From positions 1 to 64,000 of the forward strand of contig VXPE01000045.1 in assembly GCA_009839745.1 (NCBI GenBank): DNA of 64,000 nucleotides, written 5' to 3'. The translations under genes and the position numbers were made by a program. This DNA is from Candidatus Poribacteria bacterium (GTDB taxonomy: Bacteria > Poribacteria > WGA-4E > WGA-3G). The notes beneath the pieces are model-generated. The model made no database searches, had not been told where the DNA came from, and saw only the letters and a program-made list of their open reading frames with translations. Position 1 is the stretch's first letter. Every line of letters begins with the position of its first letter. Shown here piece by piece: positions 16,413-24,099 of this stretch.

Positions 16413-16570
16413 TTTTTAATTTTTCCTTGCGGTTCGGTTTTTAATTTTTCCTTGCGGTTCGGTTAGGGCGGTTTGGAAGTTGAAGTCCCTTTCCGTATAC
16501 CCGCTCTCCATTTCATTTCGAACTACGCGCTGAGTCCTACAGCACTTTCATTATTCCTTGCGGTTCGGTT
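16413..16570 (-). repeat. Tandem and nearby copies of the AAGG-ended ribosome-binding repeat
   Basis: On the minus strand, two adjacent units reading AACCGAACCGCAAGGAAAAA lie just before the Rieske ATG (about 16413-16462). A third, partial copy is at about 16553-16570, just past the stop of the permease gene. Only the unit nearest the ATG can act as Shine-Dalgarno for the Rieske gene. Confidence 0.6.
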
Positions 16571-16583
16571 AGGGCGAGGTGTA

Positions 16584-18308
16584 TCACTCCTTAACGCTTC
16601 CTAAAGTGATTCCTTGCACGAATTCACGTTGCATCGCTAAAAATAGGATAACGATTGGCATGAGCGACAACAACGTTCCTGCCATTAACATCCCGTAATC
16701 TTGACGATAGGTGCCCACGAGATTCGCTAAACCGATCGGTAGCGTATATTTCACTTCATCCCGTAAAATGATGAGGGGCCAGAGATACCCGTTCCATGAA
16801 CCCAAAAACGAATAGATCGTCAACGCCCCAAGCGCGGGCTTGATGATAGGCAGCACAACCCGGTAATAGATACCGAACTCGGAACAGCCATCAATCCGTG
16901 CCGCATCCAGCAGTTCAGACGGAATCGTGACGATGAATTGACGCATCAAGAAGACACCGAACGCACCGACCGAAAACGGGATGATAATCGCTTTGTAACT
17001 ATTGAGCCAGCCAATATCATACATCAACCCAAACAACGGAACAAGCAATACTTGAAACGGGACCATCATGGAAGCGAGGAGGATGCCGAACAGGATCTTC
17101 TGACCGCGGAATTGATACTTGGCAAACGCGTATCCACCGAGTGAACAGAAAAACAGCGTGAGTAACGTTGACGCGGTCGCAATGAAAACGCTATTGACGA
17201 AATACCGATTATACGGCACCGTCTTCCATAGATTCCGGTAGTTTGATGTGAATTTATCCCATACAATTGAGAGATAAGCGGGTTGATGAATCGTTAATTG
17301 CAGGAACAACTGACGCCCATTTCCTGTTACCCCTGTGGCTTGGGGGGCGAGGTTCGTTTCTGTTTTCTGCATCGTGATGTGTGACGACTCTAACTCACCG
17401 GGGATGCCGTTCAATCGCCAGACCGAATCTGTCCACAACGCGCTCCCTAAAACGAAAGAACGCGTCGGTTGATATGTAACGCCATTGTGAGTGCTGCTAT
17501 CATCCGTTCCAGAGTTCGGGACAGACACGGTTAAAGAGAGGCGGTGATACGAGGCATCTCCACGCACAGGCAGCGTGATGCGTCGTATCCGTTCAACAGG
17601 AATAGGCGAAGAAATCGTTGCCGTCATACGGGCAGTGTCGTTGTCTTGGAAATTGTAGGATAGACTGGCATCTGTCTGGGCATCGTCTGATGTGCGTATA
17701 CGCGTGCCTGTCTCTGCTACCCAGCTCACCACTTCAATCGGTGTGCGATTGAAGTCAAGGTCCTCTATCTGGAGCGCCCCAACCGCAACTTCGCGATACA
17801 CCGATCCCCAGATCGTATCAACCGTCTCAGGAATAATAGCCTCTCGCACCGCTGCAGCCATCGCATCTGTTGTGCCGTTCCAGACCTCGTCCGGCAGTCC
17901 TGCAATCAGTTGTTCCCATAACCCCTCTATGACTTCGGTTTGCAATTCTTCGGACGGAACATAATTGGCGAACTTCGGATTTGCCGCGATGTGCGCCTGT
18001 GTCTCAGACCAAATTACTTGGGTGAGTTGGGGTTGCAGGGGCCTCCACGATGTTTCATCCACACCCACGGGTTTTTCAATGTTAGGATAGACATCTTCGA
18101 CAATATAAGGCGATGCTGCGACGCGCGGAGGTAGATGCGGGAACCACTGAATAGGGACAGCGAAAATTTCGTTGGCAGTCTTAAAAGAGGAGGTCAACAA
18201 CCACAGCATCGGTATCATCGTACAAAACGCTGCGGCTACCAAAAGGAGATAACCGACCCCTCTGAAAATTCTTATTTTAACCTGTTGCGTTTTTTTTCTT
18301 TGGTTCAT
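16584..18308 (-). CDS. MalG-type carbohydrate ABC permease with a ~270-residue insertion
   Basis: The 574-residue protein starts at ATG 18306-18308, 1 nt after the MoxR stop; a longer frame overlapping MoxR is unlikely. The first helix (about 22-45, ending FCTMIPMLWLLTSSFK) and the last five helices match MalG. The cytoplasmic EAA loop is ELLDAARIDGCSEFGIYYRV and the end has SWNGYLWPLIIL. Between helices 1 and 2 is an extra extracytoplasmic region (about 60-330), where ordinary MalG proteins of about 280 residues have only a short loop. It looks largely beta-rich (PVRGDASYHRLSLTVSV). No partner MalF, solute-binding protein or ATPase is in the window. Sugar uptake is the likely role; the insert may add binding or gating. 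Confidence 0.88.
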   Translation of the reverse strand: MNQRKKTQQVKIRIFRGVGYLLLVAAAFCTMIPMLWLLTSSFKTANEIFAVPIQWFPHLPPRVAASPYIVEDVYPNIEKPVGVDETSWRPLQPQLTQVIWSETQAHIAANPKFANYVPSEELQTEVIEGLWEQLIAGLPDEVWNGTTDAMAAAVREAIIPETVDTIWGSVYREVAVGALQIEDLDFNRTPIEVVSWVAETGTRIRTSDDAQTDASLSYNFQDNDTARMTATISSPIPVERIRRITLPVRGDASYHRLSLTVSVPNSGTDDSSTHNGVTYQPTRSFVLGSALWTDSVWRLNGIPGELESSHITMQKTETNLAPQATGVTGNGRQLFLQLTIHQPAYLSIVWDKFTSNYRNLWKTVPYNRYFVNSVFIATASTLLTLFFCSLGGYAFAKYQFRGQKILFGILLASMMVPFQVLLVPLFGLMYDIGWLNSYKAIIIPFSVGAFGVFLMRQFIVTIPSELLDAARIDGCSEFGIYYRVVLPIIKPALGALTIYSFLGSWNGYLWPLIILRDEVKYTLPIGLANLVGTYRQDYGMLMAGTLLSLMPIVILFLAMQREFVQGITLGSVKE

Positions 18309-18309
18309 T

Positions 18310-19182
18310 CTAAAATCCCAATTCGGATAATTCCACTGAACGTGCGCGCTGGATATCGTCCTGGTACTTGAAGACACAGCCGAGCGTCTCGGCAACGACA
18401 TCCGCATCGAGTTGTGCTTTACCCAGTGCCACGAGTGCCAACGCCCAATCCAAGGTCTCCGCAACACCCGGTTTCTTATAGTAATCGCCTTGTCGCCAGA
18501 GTTGCATCATCCCACACAACTGCTGTGCAAGGTGTTCATCAACCTGTGGTAACTTCGTCTGCACGATCGCTAACTCCTTCTCCACAGTGGGATAATCGAT
18601 CCACTGGTAGAGACAGCGGCGTTTGAGTGCTTCATGGACCTCTCGCGTCCGGTTTGAAGTCAGCACTACGTAAGGGATATATTTCGCTTGAATCGTCCCA
18701 ATTTCGGGGATGGTAATCTGGAAGTCGGACAAGATCTCCAATAGAAACGCCTCAAATTCACTGTCGCTCCGGTCTACCTCGTCGATGAGTAACACAGGTG
18801 GGACATCACCATCGCTCTGGATAGCCTCCAACAACGGACGTTTCAATAGAAACCCTTCACTAAACAGGTCGGTGCCGATGTATTCTTTCTCTCGTCCGCG
18901 GGCTTCATCAATGCGAAGTTGCAAAATCTGGCGTGTGTAGTTCCATTCATACAAGGCACTGTTGGCATCCAAGCCTTCATAACATTGCAATCGGATGAGT
19001 TTCGCGCCCGTTGAATCCGCGAGGACCTTCGCGACTTCAGTCTTGCCCACACCGGGTTCGCCTTCAAGAAAGATGGGTTTCTTGAGATGATGCGCGAGAT
19101 AGAGCGTTGTCGCTAAACCTCTGTCGGCGATATACGCATGTTTTTCACAGGCAACTTGAACGTTTTCAATAGACGTGAACAT
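18310..19182 (-). CDS. MoxR/CoxD-type AAA+ ATPase
   Basis: The 290-residue AAA+ protein has Walker A GEPGVGKTE (about 41), LIRLQCYEGLD, Walker B VLLIDEVDR (about 130), sensor 1 VLTSNRTRE and an Arg finger (HEALKRRC). The YEGLDANSALYEWNY segment is typical of the CoxD-like branch that helps mature molybdenum hydroxylases such as CO dehydrogenase. The following gene is a MocA-like nucleotidyltransferase 22 bp upstream, which strengthens that reading. The ATG is preceded by AAGGAATAATTAAAAAT. The molybdoenzyme subunits themselves are not in the window, so the target is unknown. Confidence 0.9.
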   Translation of the reverse strand: MFTSIENVQVACEKHAYIADRGLATTLYLAHHLKKPIFLEGEPGVGKTEVAKVLADSTGAKLIRLQCYEGLDANSALYEWNYTRQILQLRIDEARGREKEYIGTDLFSEGFLLKRPLLEAIQSDGDVPPVLLIDEVDRSDSEFEAFLLEILSDFQITIPEIGTIQAKYIPYVVLTSNRTREVHEALKRRCLYQWIDYPTVEKELAIVQTKLPQVDEHLAQQLCGMMQLWRQGDYYKKPGVAETLDWALALVALGKAQLDADVVAETLGCVFKYQDDIQRARSVELSELGF

Positions 19183-19204
19183 ATTTTTAATTATTCCTTA
19201 CGAG

Positions 19205-19834
19205 CTACGCACTGGATTCTATGGACTTTTTATCTTCCTGTAGGGCGCGTTCATAATCTTCGCGATAATCTATATCGCGGAGGACTCGATCGGTATCGAC
19301 TGGAACGTAGTGAATATCGTCGCCATACCTTTTGAAGAGCCTTCGCACGCCGCCGCTCTCCGCGCCTAAGGCAAGAATATCGTCGGCATATCGCCGGTGG
19401 AAAATCACTGGATGCCCGCGTTTGTAATTATAACTCGGTAAGGCAATTCCCTTGCGCGTTTGGACGTAGGCGTCAATGACTCCATCGATTAACGCAGAAG
19501 TGATAAACGGTTGGTCAACCAGCATGAGCGCAAACGCATCACTTCCTTTCAGTGCCTGTATACCCGCCTGCGCGGAGGTCAGCATACCCTCGTGATAGTC
19601 AGAATTAAAAACGATCTTGACGGGACGCTCTCCCAATTGTTCTTGCATCTGCGCTGCACAATGTCCGACAACAACGATAACCTCATCAAATTTGGCACCA
19701 AGCATACTGTCCACCACGGTCTCAACAATAGTGCTTTCGCCAAATGGGAGTAGCTGCTTCGGTTCCCCCATCCGAGTAGAGAGTCCTGCTGCGAGAAGGA
19801 TTCCTGATATAGCAGTAGATGTCGTCTGCGTCAT
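19205..19834 (-). CDS. MocA-like molybdenum cofactor cytidylyltransferase
   Basis: The 209-residue NTP transferase carries the nucleotide-binding signature GILLAAGLSTRMGEPKQLLP (about 11-30). It also carries LMLVDQPFITSALID (about 105), the metal-binding region of MobA/MocA proteins, and GHPVIFHRRY. Such enzymes transfer CMP (or GMP) to molybdopterin. The GEPKQLLPFG form favours MocA-type cytidylyltransferases acting for xanthine or CO dehydrogenase families. It starts 3 nt after the acylphosphatase-fusion stop and lies next to the MoxR gene, consistent with an operon for molybdoenzyme maturation. Confidence 0.85.
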   Translation of the reverse strand: MTQTTSTAISGILLAAGLSTRMGEPKQLLPFGESTIVETVVDSMLGAKFDEVIVVVGHCAAQMQEQLGERPVKIVFNSDYHEGMLTSAQAGIQALKGSDAFALMLVDQPFITSALIDGVIDAYVQTRKGIALPSYNYKRGHPVIFHRRYADDILALGAESGGVRRLFKRYGDDIHYVPVDTDRVLRDIDYREDYERALQEDKKSIESSA

Positions 19835-19837
19835 GAT

Positions 19838-20806
19838 TCAATACCGAATGCCGAAAGTTTGATATTCCCCAGTGAAGGGACGTTCATCAATCTCAAGCGA
19901 ATCAACCCTGGCGTAGCGCGGTCCCTTCTTTAGCAAAGCGATTAACGCATCGAGCTGTGCCTTATCCCCCTCGGCGACGACTTCGACAGTGCCGTTGGGT
20001 AGATTCTTGGCATAGCCGTTGATACCGAGCTGCTTGGCGTTAAGTTGTGTGAAATTGCGGAATCCGACCCCTTGGACCCTTCCCGTAATTATCACAAACA
20101 GTTGCATTTTCCGATTCACCTCAATCGTGAGTGTGACAGGTGTCCCAAGTTTTGGCAGTAACGCATCGTTCTTTTTATAGATATTCTCCTCCGAGGATTC
20201 AGGGAGTGGATTCTGAAAGAGGGCACTCGCATCAAAGAGTCTCAAGGCAACAAGGTCGTTGCTCATAAACGCCTGTGGGATCATCGCGTCCTCATCATCG
20301 CTATCCAAATCTGGCACGATCCGTGATCCTGAATAGACCCAAGCGACATGTTGCATCGGCTTTTGCGTCTTCACATTGAAAATGAGTTCTTCGGCACGCA
20401 CCTTTTTCGTCCTATCGCCATCTTCCCACTCAACATAAAAGAGAAACTCGGTTCCCTTTGGGGCTGTCGGTGCATCTTTTTCTTCGTCGTAGCCGGGAGG
20501 CGTCCCTACCGCAATACCGAGGTTTTCAAGTGCGTCATGAACTTCCTTTGCTGTCGCCTCAACGACAACGATGCTCTCATACTCCTTGCCGTTGTGCCCA
20601 CAAACGAGGTATTCAACGGCTCCCTTTAAATGTGAATCGTATTCACCAAGTGCCTCAGAAATTTTACCCTTTAAGACGAGTTTCTTCTCCTTTTCCATGA
20701 TCTGGAGATGTCCATCTGCCCACGCAACATTCGACAGTCCGACAAGACACACACCCATACAGACGATTACTCCGACCTGCCAAGCACAGGTTTTCACTTC
20801 CTTCAT
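19838..20806 (-). CDS. YdjY-domain protein fused to acylphosphatase
   Basis: The 322-residue exported protein has a signal peptide (about 1-30, ending NVAWADG). It is followed by a YdjY-like domain (about 40-228), recognised by VEYLVCGHNGKEYESIVVVE, ALENLGIAVGTPP, FYVEWEDGDRTKKVRAEE and VWVYSG-like strands. The C-terminal 90 residues are an acylphosphatase: VQGVGFRNFTQ supplies the catalytic Arg and the phosphate loop, and GYAKNLPNGTVEVVAEG supplies the catalytic Asn. Acylphosphatases hydrolyse acyl phosphates such as carbamoyl phosphate. Most are small cytosolic proteins of about 90 residues, so an exported fusion is unusual. The junction (residues about 228-234, TIEVNRKMQLF) looks direct. 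A downstream in-frame Met before the acylphosphatase could also start a stand-alone enzyme. Confidence 0.85.
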   Translation of the reverse strand: MKEVKTCAWQVGVIVCMGVCLVGLSNVAWADGHLQIMEKEKKLVLKGKISEALGEYDSHLKGAVEYLVCGHNGKEYESIVVVEATAKEVHDALENLGIAVGTPPGYDEEKDAPTAPKGTEFLFYVEWEDGDRTKKVRAEELIFNVKTQKPMQHVAWVYSGSRIVPDLDSDDEDAMIPQAFMSNDLVALRLFDASALFQNPLPESSEENIYKKNDALLPKLGTPVTLTIEVNRKMQLFVIITGRVQGVGFRNFTQLNAKQLGINGYAKNLPNGTVEVVAEGDKAQLDALIALLKKGPRYARVDSLEIDERPFTGEYQTFGIRY

Positions 20807-20947
20807 CAGATGACTCCTTTTTGTAGTTGTCAGTTGTCAGTCCTCAGTTTTCGGTTAAGAGCCCTCTAAATTTGGGTAGATTGTTACAAAAACGTCTTTT
20901 AACCGATAACTGAAAGGTTTTTCGCAGAAAAACCGAACCGATAACCC

Positions 20948-21164
20948 TTAAAAAGTATACCGCAATCCGTTAAATATTTCCACATCATGTTTTCGGATAC
21001 CGGTAGGAGGTTCACTGTCGTATCGGAAATTCACTCGAAGCGGAAAGGATAGCTTTGTTGTGAGTCGGAATTTCATGTATGATGTCAAGCCGATTATATT
21101 GTTCTAACGCCTCATAGTAATCTCGTATCGGCTTATGTGTGGGTTTGAGACTTAGTTCTTTCAT
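20948..21164 (-). pseudogene. Two fused gene remnants: start of a type ISP-like methylase and end of a DUF481 protein
   Basis: An ATG at 21164 opens a frame reading MKELSLKPTHKPIRDYYEAL then EQYNRLDIIHE, which matches my recollection of the N-terminus of type ISP restriction-modification proteins. The frame decays and stops at 21012. In another frame, from about 21076 to the TAA at 20948, the sequence reads LTTKLSFPLRVNFRYDSEPP then DVEIFNGLRYTF-stop. That is the typical C-terminal end of DUF481 outer-membrane proteins. The two fragments overlap near 21070, so an illegitimate junction has joined them. The rest of 20807-21278 has no gene, only inverted CAGTTATCGGTTAA-like words. Confidence 0.5.
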
Positions 21165-21278
21165 AGGGTTTTCCATTTCGTGTTAACTTTTTGATCACTG
21201 AAGATGAATCTGCTGGTTCTCTGAACTGGGATTTATCGAATTCGGGAATTTTCAGGATGGAAATGGAAGGAGGGCTAC

Positions 21279-21587
21279 CTAAGTTTCCTTCTCACGTTCT
21301 CTAAGTGCTTTTTGGGCGTTTTCTCGGTTGGTGCGAGCTAACGTATATTCGGGGTTTATACGGATCGCCTCGTCATAATCAGAGATAGCAGATTCAAGGT
21401 GTCCCAGTTCGCCTTTTGCAGCACCCCTATTGTTGTAGGCTTTCGCATATTCAGGGTTGAGCCGGATCGCCTCGTCATAATCGGAAATGGCAACCTGATA
21501 ATCGCCTTGATTGTAGAACTTATTACCCCTATTGACGTAGGCTTCTGCGGACGTAGGGTTTTCAATTGGATTTTTAGTGTTATCCAT
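21279..21587 (-). CDS. Small tetratricopeptide-repeat protein
   Basis: The 102-residue protein has two clear and one partial TPR units: AEAYVNRGNKFYNQGDYQVA, ISDYDEAIRLNPEYAKAYNN, RGAAKGELGHLESAISDYDE, AIRINPEYTLARTNREN. TPR helices mediate protein-protein contacts. There is no signal peptide or membrane helix, so it should be cytoplasmic. The repeated DNA (TCGTCATAATC in both units) shows recent internal duplication. The ATG is at 21587. Partners are unknown. Confidence 0.7.
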   Translation of the reverse strand: MDNTKNPIENPTSAEAYVNRGNKFYNQGDYQVAISDYDEAIRLNPEYAKAYNNRGAAKGELGHLESAISDYDEAIRINPEYTLARTNRENAQKALREREKET

Positions 21588-21748
21588 CAGACTGTTCCTA
21601 TTGCATCATCGGGTGTAGACCGTCTGTCGCCTGCTAACTCATCTACCCCCTCCATTCTCGGTGCTTTGGGGTCTCCGGAAACGCCTCTCGCTGCTGAATT
21701 TTCTGCTTGTGCTGAGATGAGTCTGGCGATTTGTGCTGAAATTTCTAC

Positions 21749-22177
21749 CTATGCTGAGGTTAGGTTGGTGATTTGCTCAGCTAAGCGGTCTACCAACTCC
21801 ACATTGTCAGCTTTACCTCGACCTTCCCGCCATGACTTAAAAAAATAACCCACTATAGAAAGTATCAGAGTTCCCAAGACCCCTAATATGCCGTACCAAA
21901 TCCGATCCACCGCCCCTTTCAAATCGCGCATGTCCTCTTGCATGTTCGTTATATTCGTCTTATTTATTGCTACATCTGTCCTAAGAGTTCCAACCGTTGT
22001 AATAAGGTTGTCAACTTTTGTCTCAATGCCTTCGGTTTTCTTATCCACATGTTCGCGGACTTTCCCTTCTGATTCATATATCTTCTCAACAATTGCCGAC
22101 TGTGATTGCGCCAGCACCGTAGAGGGAATAAAAAAGACACAAAGAACCCCGAGACATATCGCCCGCCCATTTAACAT
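21749..22177 (-). CDS. Membrane-anchored coiled-coil protein
   Basis: The 142-residue product starts at ATG 22175-22177, with GGGAG 8 nt upstream; a longer frame has less support. A signal sequence (about 1-24, FIPSTVLAQ) is followed by a coiled coil (about 28-90, IYESEGKVREHVDKKTEG, TKVDNLITTVGTLR). A transmembrane helix (about 95-115, YGILGVLGTLILSIVGYFF) and a short basic/acidic tail come last. The arrangement resembles small hemolysin-XhlA-like or phage-type membrane coiled-coil proteins, but I do not assign a family. Confidence 0.6.
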   Translation of the reverse strand: MLNGRAICLGVLCVFFIPSTVLAQSQSAIVEKIYESEGKVREHVDKKTEGIETKVDNLITTVGTLRTDVAINKTNITNMQEDMRDLKGAVDRIWYGILGVLGTLILSIVGYFFKSWREGRGKADNVELVDRLAEQITNLTSA

Positions 22178-22386
22178 TATGAATCTCCCAAGCTCCAGTT
22201 TGACTCCATCAAAATGACGCATATACCGCATTTCGGCTAACAGGTTAATTTATTTTAGCATATCATTGAAGAAAAAAAAGGAAAAGTTAGAGGGGTCAGG
22301 GCTATTTAGTTAAACCTTATTGCGTTTGTGCTTGTGTGCTGCAAACGAACAGTTTGCGCCACAAATCGGAAAAAAACATTCTATAA

Positions 22387-22416
22387 TTGGACAAAATCGC
22401 TTCGTAGTGGTAAAAT
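22387..22416 (+). promoter_or_regulatory. Candidate sigma-70 promoter of the nucleoside hydrolase gene
   Basis: TTGGAC (22387-22392) and TAAAAT (22411-22416) have an 18-bp spacer and lie about 32 bp before the ATG at 22448. The direction and position fit; the -35 box is imperfect. Confidence 0.4.
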
Positions 22417-22447
22417 CAATCAAACACAATATAGTAGGAAGATAAAT

Positions 22448-23416
22448 ATGCAACGCATCCTTATAGACACGGATCCGGGGGTAGACGATGCCCTCGCGAT
22501 TCTTCTGGCACTGCTTTCGCCTGAATTGCACGTAGAGGCACTCACAACCGTCTGCGGGAACGTCCTTGTGAGACAAGGGACAGAGAATCTGCTGAAAATT
22601 CTTGAGGTGCTGGATTTGGCGGAATCCCCACTGATCGCTCAAGGCGAAGCACAACCGCTGGTCAAGTCTCTCGTGACAGCGGCGCATGTGCACGGTGATG
22701 ACGGTTTAGGGAATATTAGTCAACTCCGAAATGCCGATGGGCATCCGCTGTACCCACCCGCTGAGACACGTATCTCACCCACTTCAGGGGTTGATCTCAT
22801 CCTTGAGATGGTAACACGCTATCCAGATGAACTCACGCTCGCCGCCCTCGGTCCGCTGACAAACATCGCCCAAGCAATTCGCAAAGATACAGCGAAGATG
22901 CAACGCCTGCAAAAAATTGTTGTGATGGGGGGTGTCTTTGAGGAATATGGGAACGTTACAACGACTGCTGAATTTAATATCTTTGTCGATCCGCATGCAG
23001 CTCAGGAAGTTTTCCAGTCCAATATTCCTATTGATATTGCGCCGCTCGATGCGACGCATCAAGTCGTTTTAACGGGTGAACGCTTGCACGCTGAACTCGA
23101 TGAACGCTCTGACAGAATTGCCCGATTTCTCAAGGATGCGACACACGCCTGTATGGAATTTTACCGTCAACACGTTGGGTTCTGGGGGTTTCATATCCAC
23201 GATGCGCTCCCGATCGGTATGCTGACGCATCCAGAATATTTTGAAAGCGTTGCGGCTCACGTACAGGTTGAAACCGAGGGTGTTTTAACAAACGGCGTGA
23301 CAGTGTCTGATCTGCGTCCTGAACGTCAATCTCCGCATCCAAATGCACAGGTCTGCATTAAGGTGGCAGCCGAGGCGTTTCTGGATCATTTTTTCAAACG
23401 ACTTCGGAAGGCTTAA
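22448..23416 (+). CDS. Inosine-uridine-preferring nucleoside hydrolase
   Basis: The 322-residue enzyme hydrolyses ribonucleosides to base and ribose. The calcium-binding N-terminal signature is complete (RILIDTDPGVDDALAILLAL). Other family regions are TTVCGNV, HVHGDDGLGN, LAALGPLTNIAQAI, VVMGGVFEEYGNVTTTAEFN (catalytic loop Asn) and FHIHDALPIGMLTHPE with the C-terminal His-Asp. AGGAA is 9 nt before ATG 22448; the preceding in-frame sequence is non-coding in character. It probably works in nucleoside salvage. The 3' end overlaps the convergent lipoprotein gene by 4 bp. Confidence 0.93.
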   Translation: MQRILIDTDPGVDDALAILLALLSPELHVEALTTVCGNVLVRQGTENLLKILEVLDLAESPLIAQGEAQPLVKSLVTAAHVHGDDGLGNISQLRNADGHPLYPPAETRISPTSGVDLILEMVTRYPDELTLAALGPLTNIAQAIRKDTAKMQRLQKIVVMGGVFEEYGNVTTTAEFNIFVDPHAAQEVFQSNIPIDIAPLDATHQVVLTGERLHAELDERSDRIARFLKDATHACMEFYRQHVGFWGFHIHDALPIGMLTHPEYFESVAAHVQVETEGVLTNGVTVSDLRPERQSPHPNAQVCIKVAAEAFLDHFFKRLRKA

Positions 23417-23964
23417 AATATGTTCACACCGCCAAGGGGGTGACTCGGAATGTAGCGGAGGTCGTTATATGCGTCGCGCTGGAGCATCGTTGGGACCTCC
23501 AACTTCGGAAGTTTCAGTTCAGCGAATTTCAGACGTTGATCGGGGGTCAATTCTGCTGCGATTTCCTCGACGAGGTCTTTAATCTCGTCGAGATAAATCT
23601 CGCGCTGCTTCAGAAACTTCCGTGCTTCGTCTCTGAATGCGTTTAGCTCGCGCCGAGAACGCGTATTCATGAACCCACTTTCGTAACGATCGTAATATCG
23701 TTGCGTCATACCCGCCCGAAATATCTGATAATCCACCTCTAACTGTTTCTTCTCAAAATCGTAATCGTCAACAATATCACGGATAAGTTTCAGTTTCGGG
23801 TGAATTGTCTGCTGCTGTGACGTTGTGAGTTGCAATGCGGCTGAACTCTTGGGAACATCAATCAGTTTGAGTCCGCCACACGCTTGCAAAAAGCAACAGA
23901 GCAGTAAAATTTTAATCATACCTTGCGGATAAATAGCAGCATTTAGGGATTTGAGGGTTTGCAT
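23413..23964 (-). CDS. Putative lipoprotein of unknown function
   Basis: The product is 183 residues from ATG 23964, which has GGAGG 11 nt upstream. A hydrophobic stretch IKILLLCCFLQAC has a lipobox (LQAC), so the mature protein should be lipid-anchored at about residue 26. The rest is helical and highly charged: QLEVDYQIFRAGMTQRYYDR and ARKFLKQREIYLDEIKDLVE, then AAELTPDQRLKFAELKLP. The TPDQRxKF motif recalls the periplasmic Spy/CpxP-type helical proteins, but this is a weak resemblance. It converges on the nucleoside hydrolase gene. Confidence 0.6.
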   Translation of the reverse strand: MQTLKSLNAAIYPQGMIKILLLCCFLQACGGLKLIDVPKSSAALQLTTSQQQTIHPKLKLIRDIVDDYDFEKKQLEVDYQIFRAGMTQRYYDRYESGFMNTRSRRELNAFRDEARKFLKQREIYLDEIKDLVEEIAAELTPDQRLKFAELKLPKLEVPTMLQRDAYNDLRYIPSHPLGGVNIF

Positions 23965-24099
23965 GTTCGAGTCGCCCTCCACTTCGTTACGGGCTTAGGT
24001 TTCAATGCCACGCCGTCCATATCCTTATTAAGGTTCGGATTGCTCCAAAACCCGCAAGGACAACGGATGTAGCGGCGCAAGCGGACAGAAATTAAAAAC

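Noticed and set aside
18309-18467. A longer start for the MalG-type permease.
   Set aside because: It would overlap the MoxR gene by about 160 bp and adds a Trp/Arg/Ser-rich segment; ATG 18308 gives the normal first helix.
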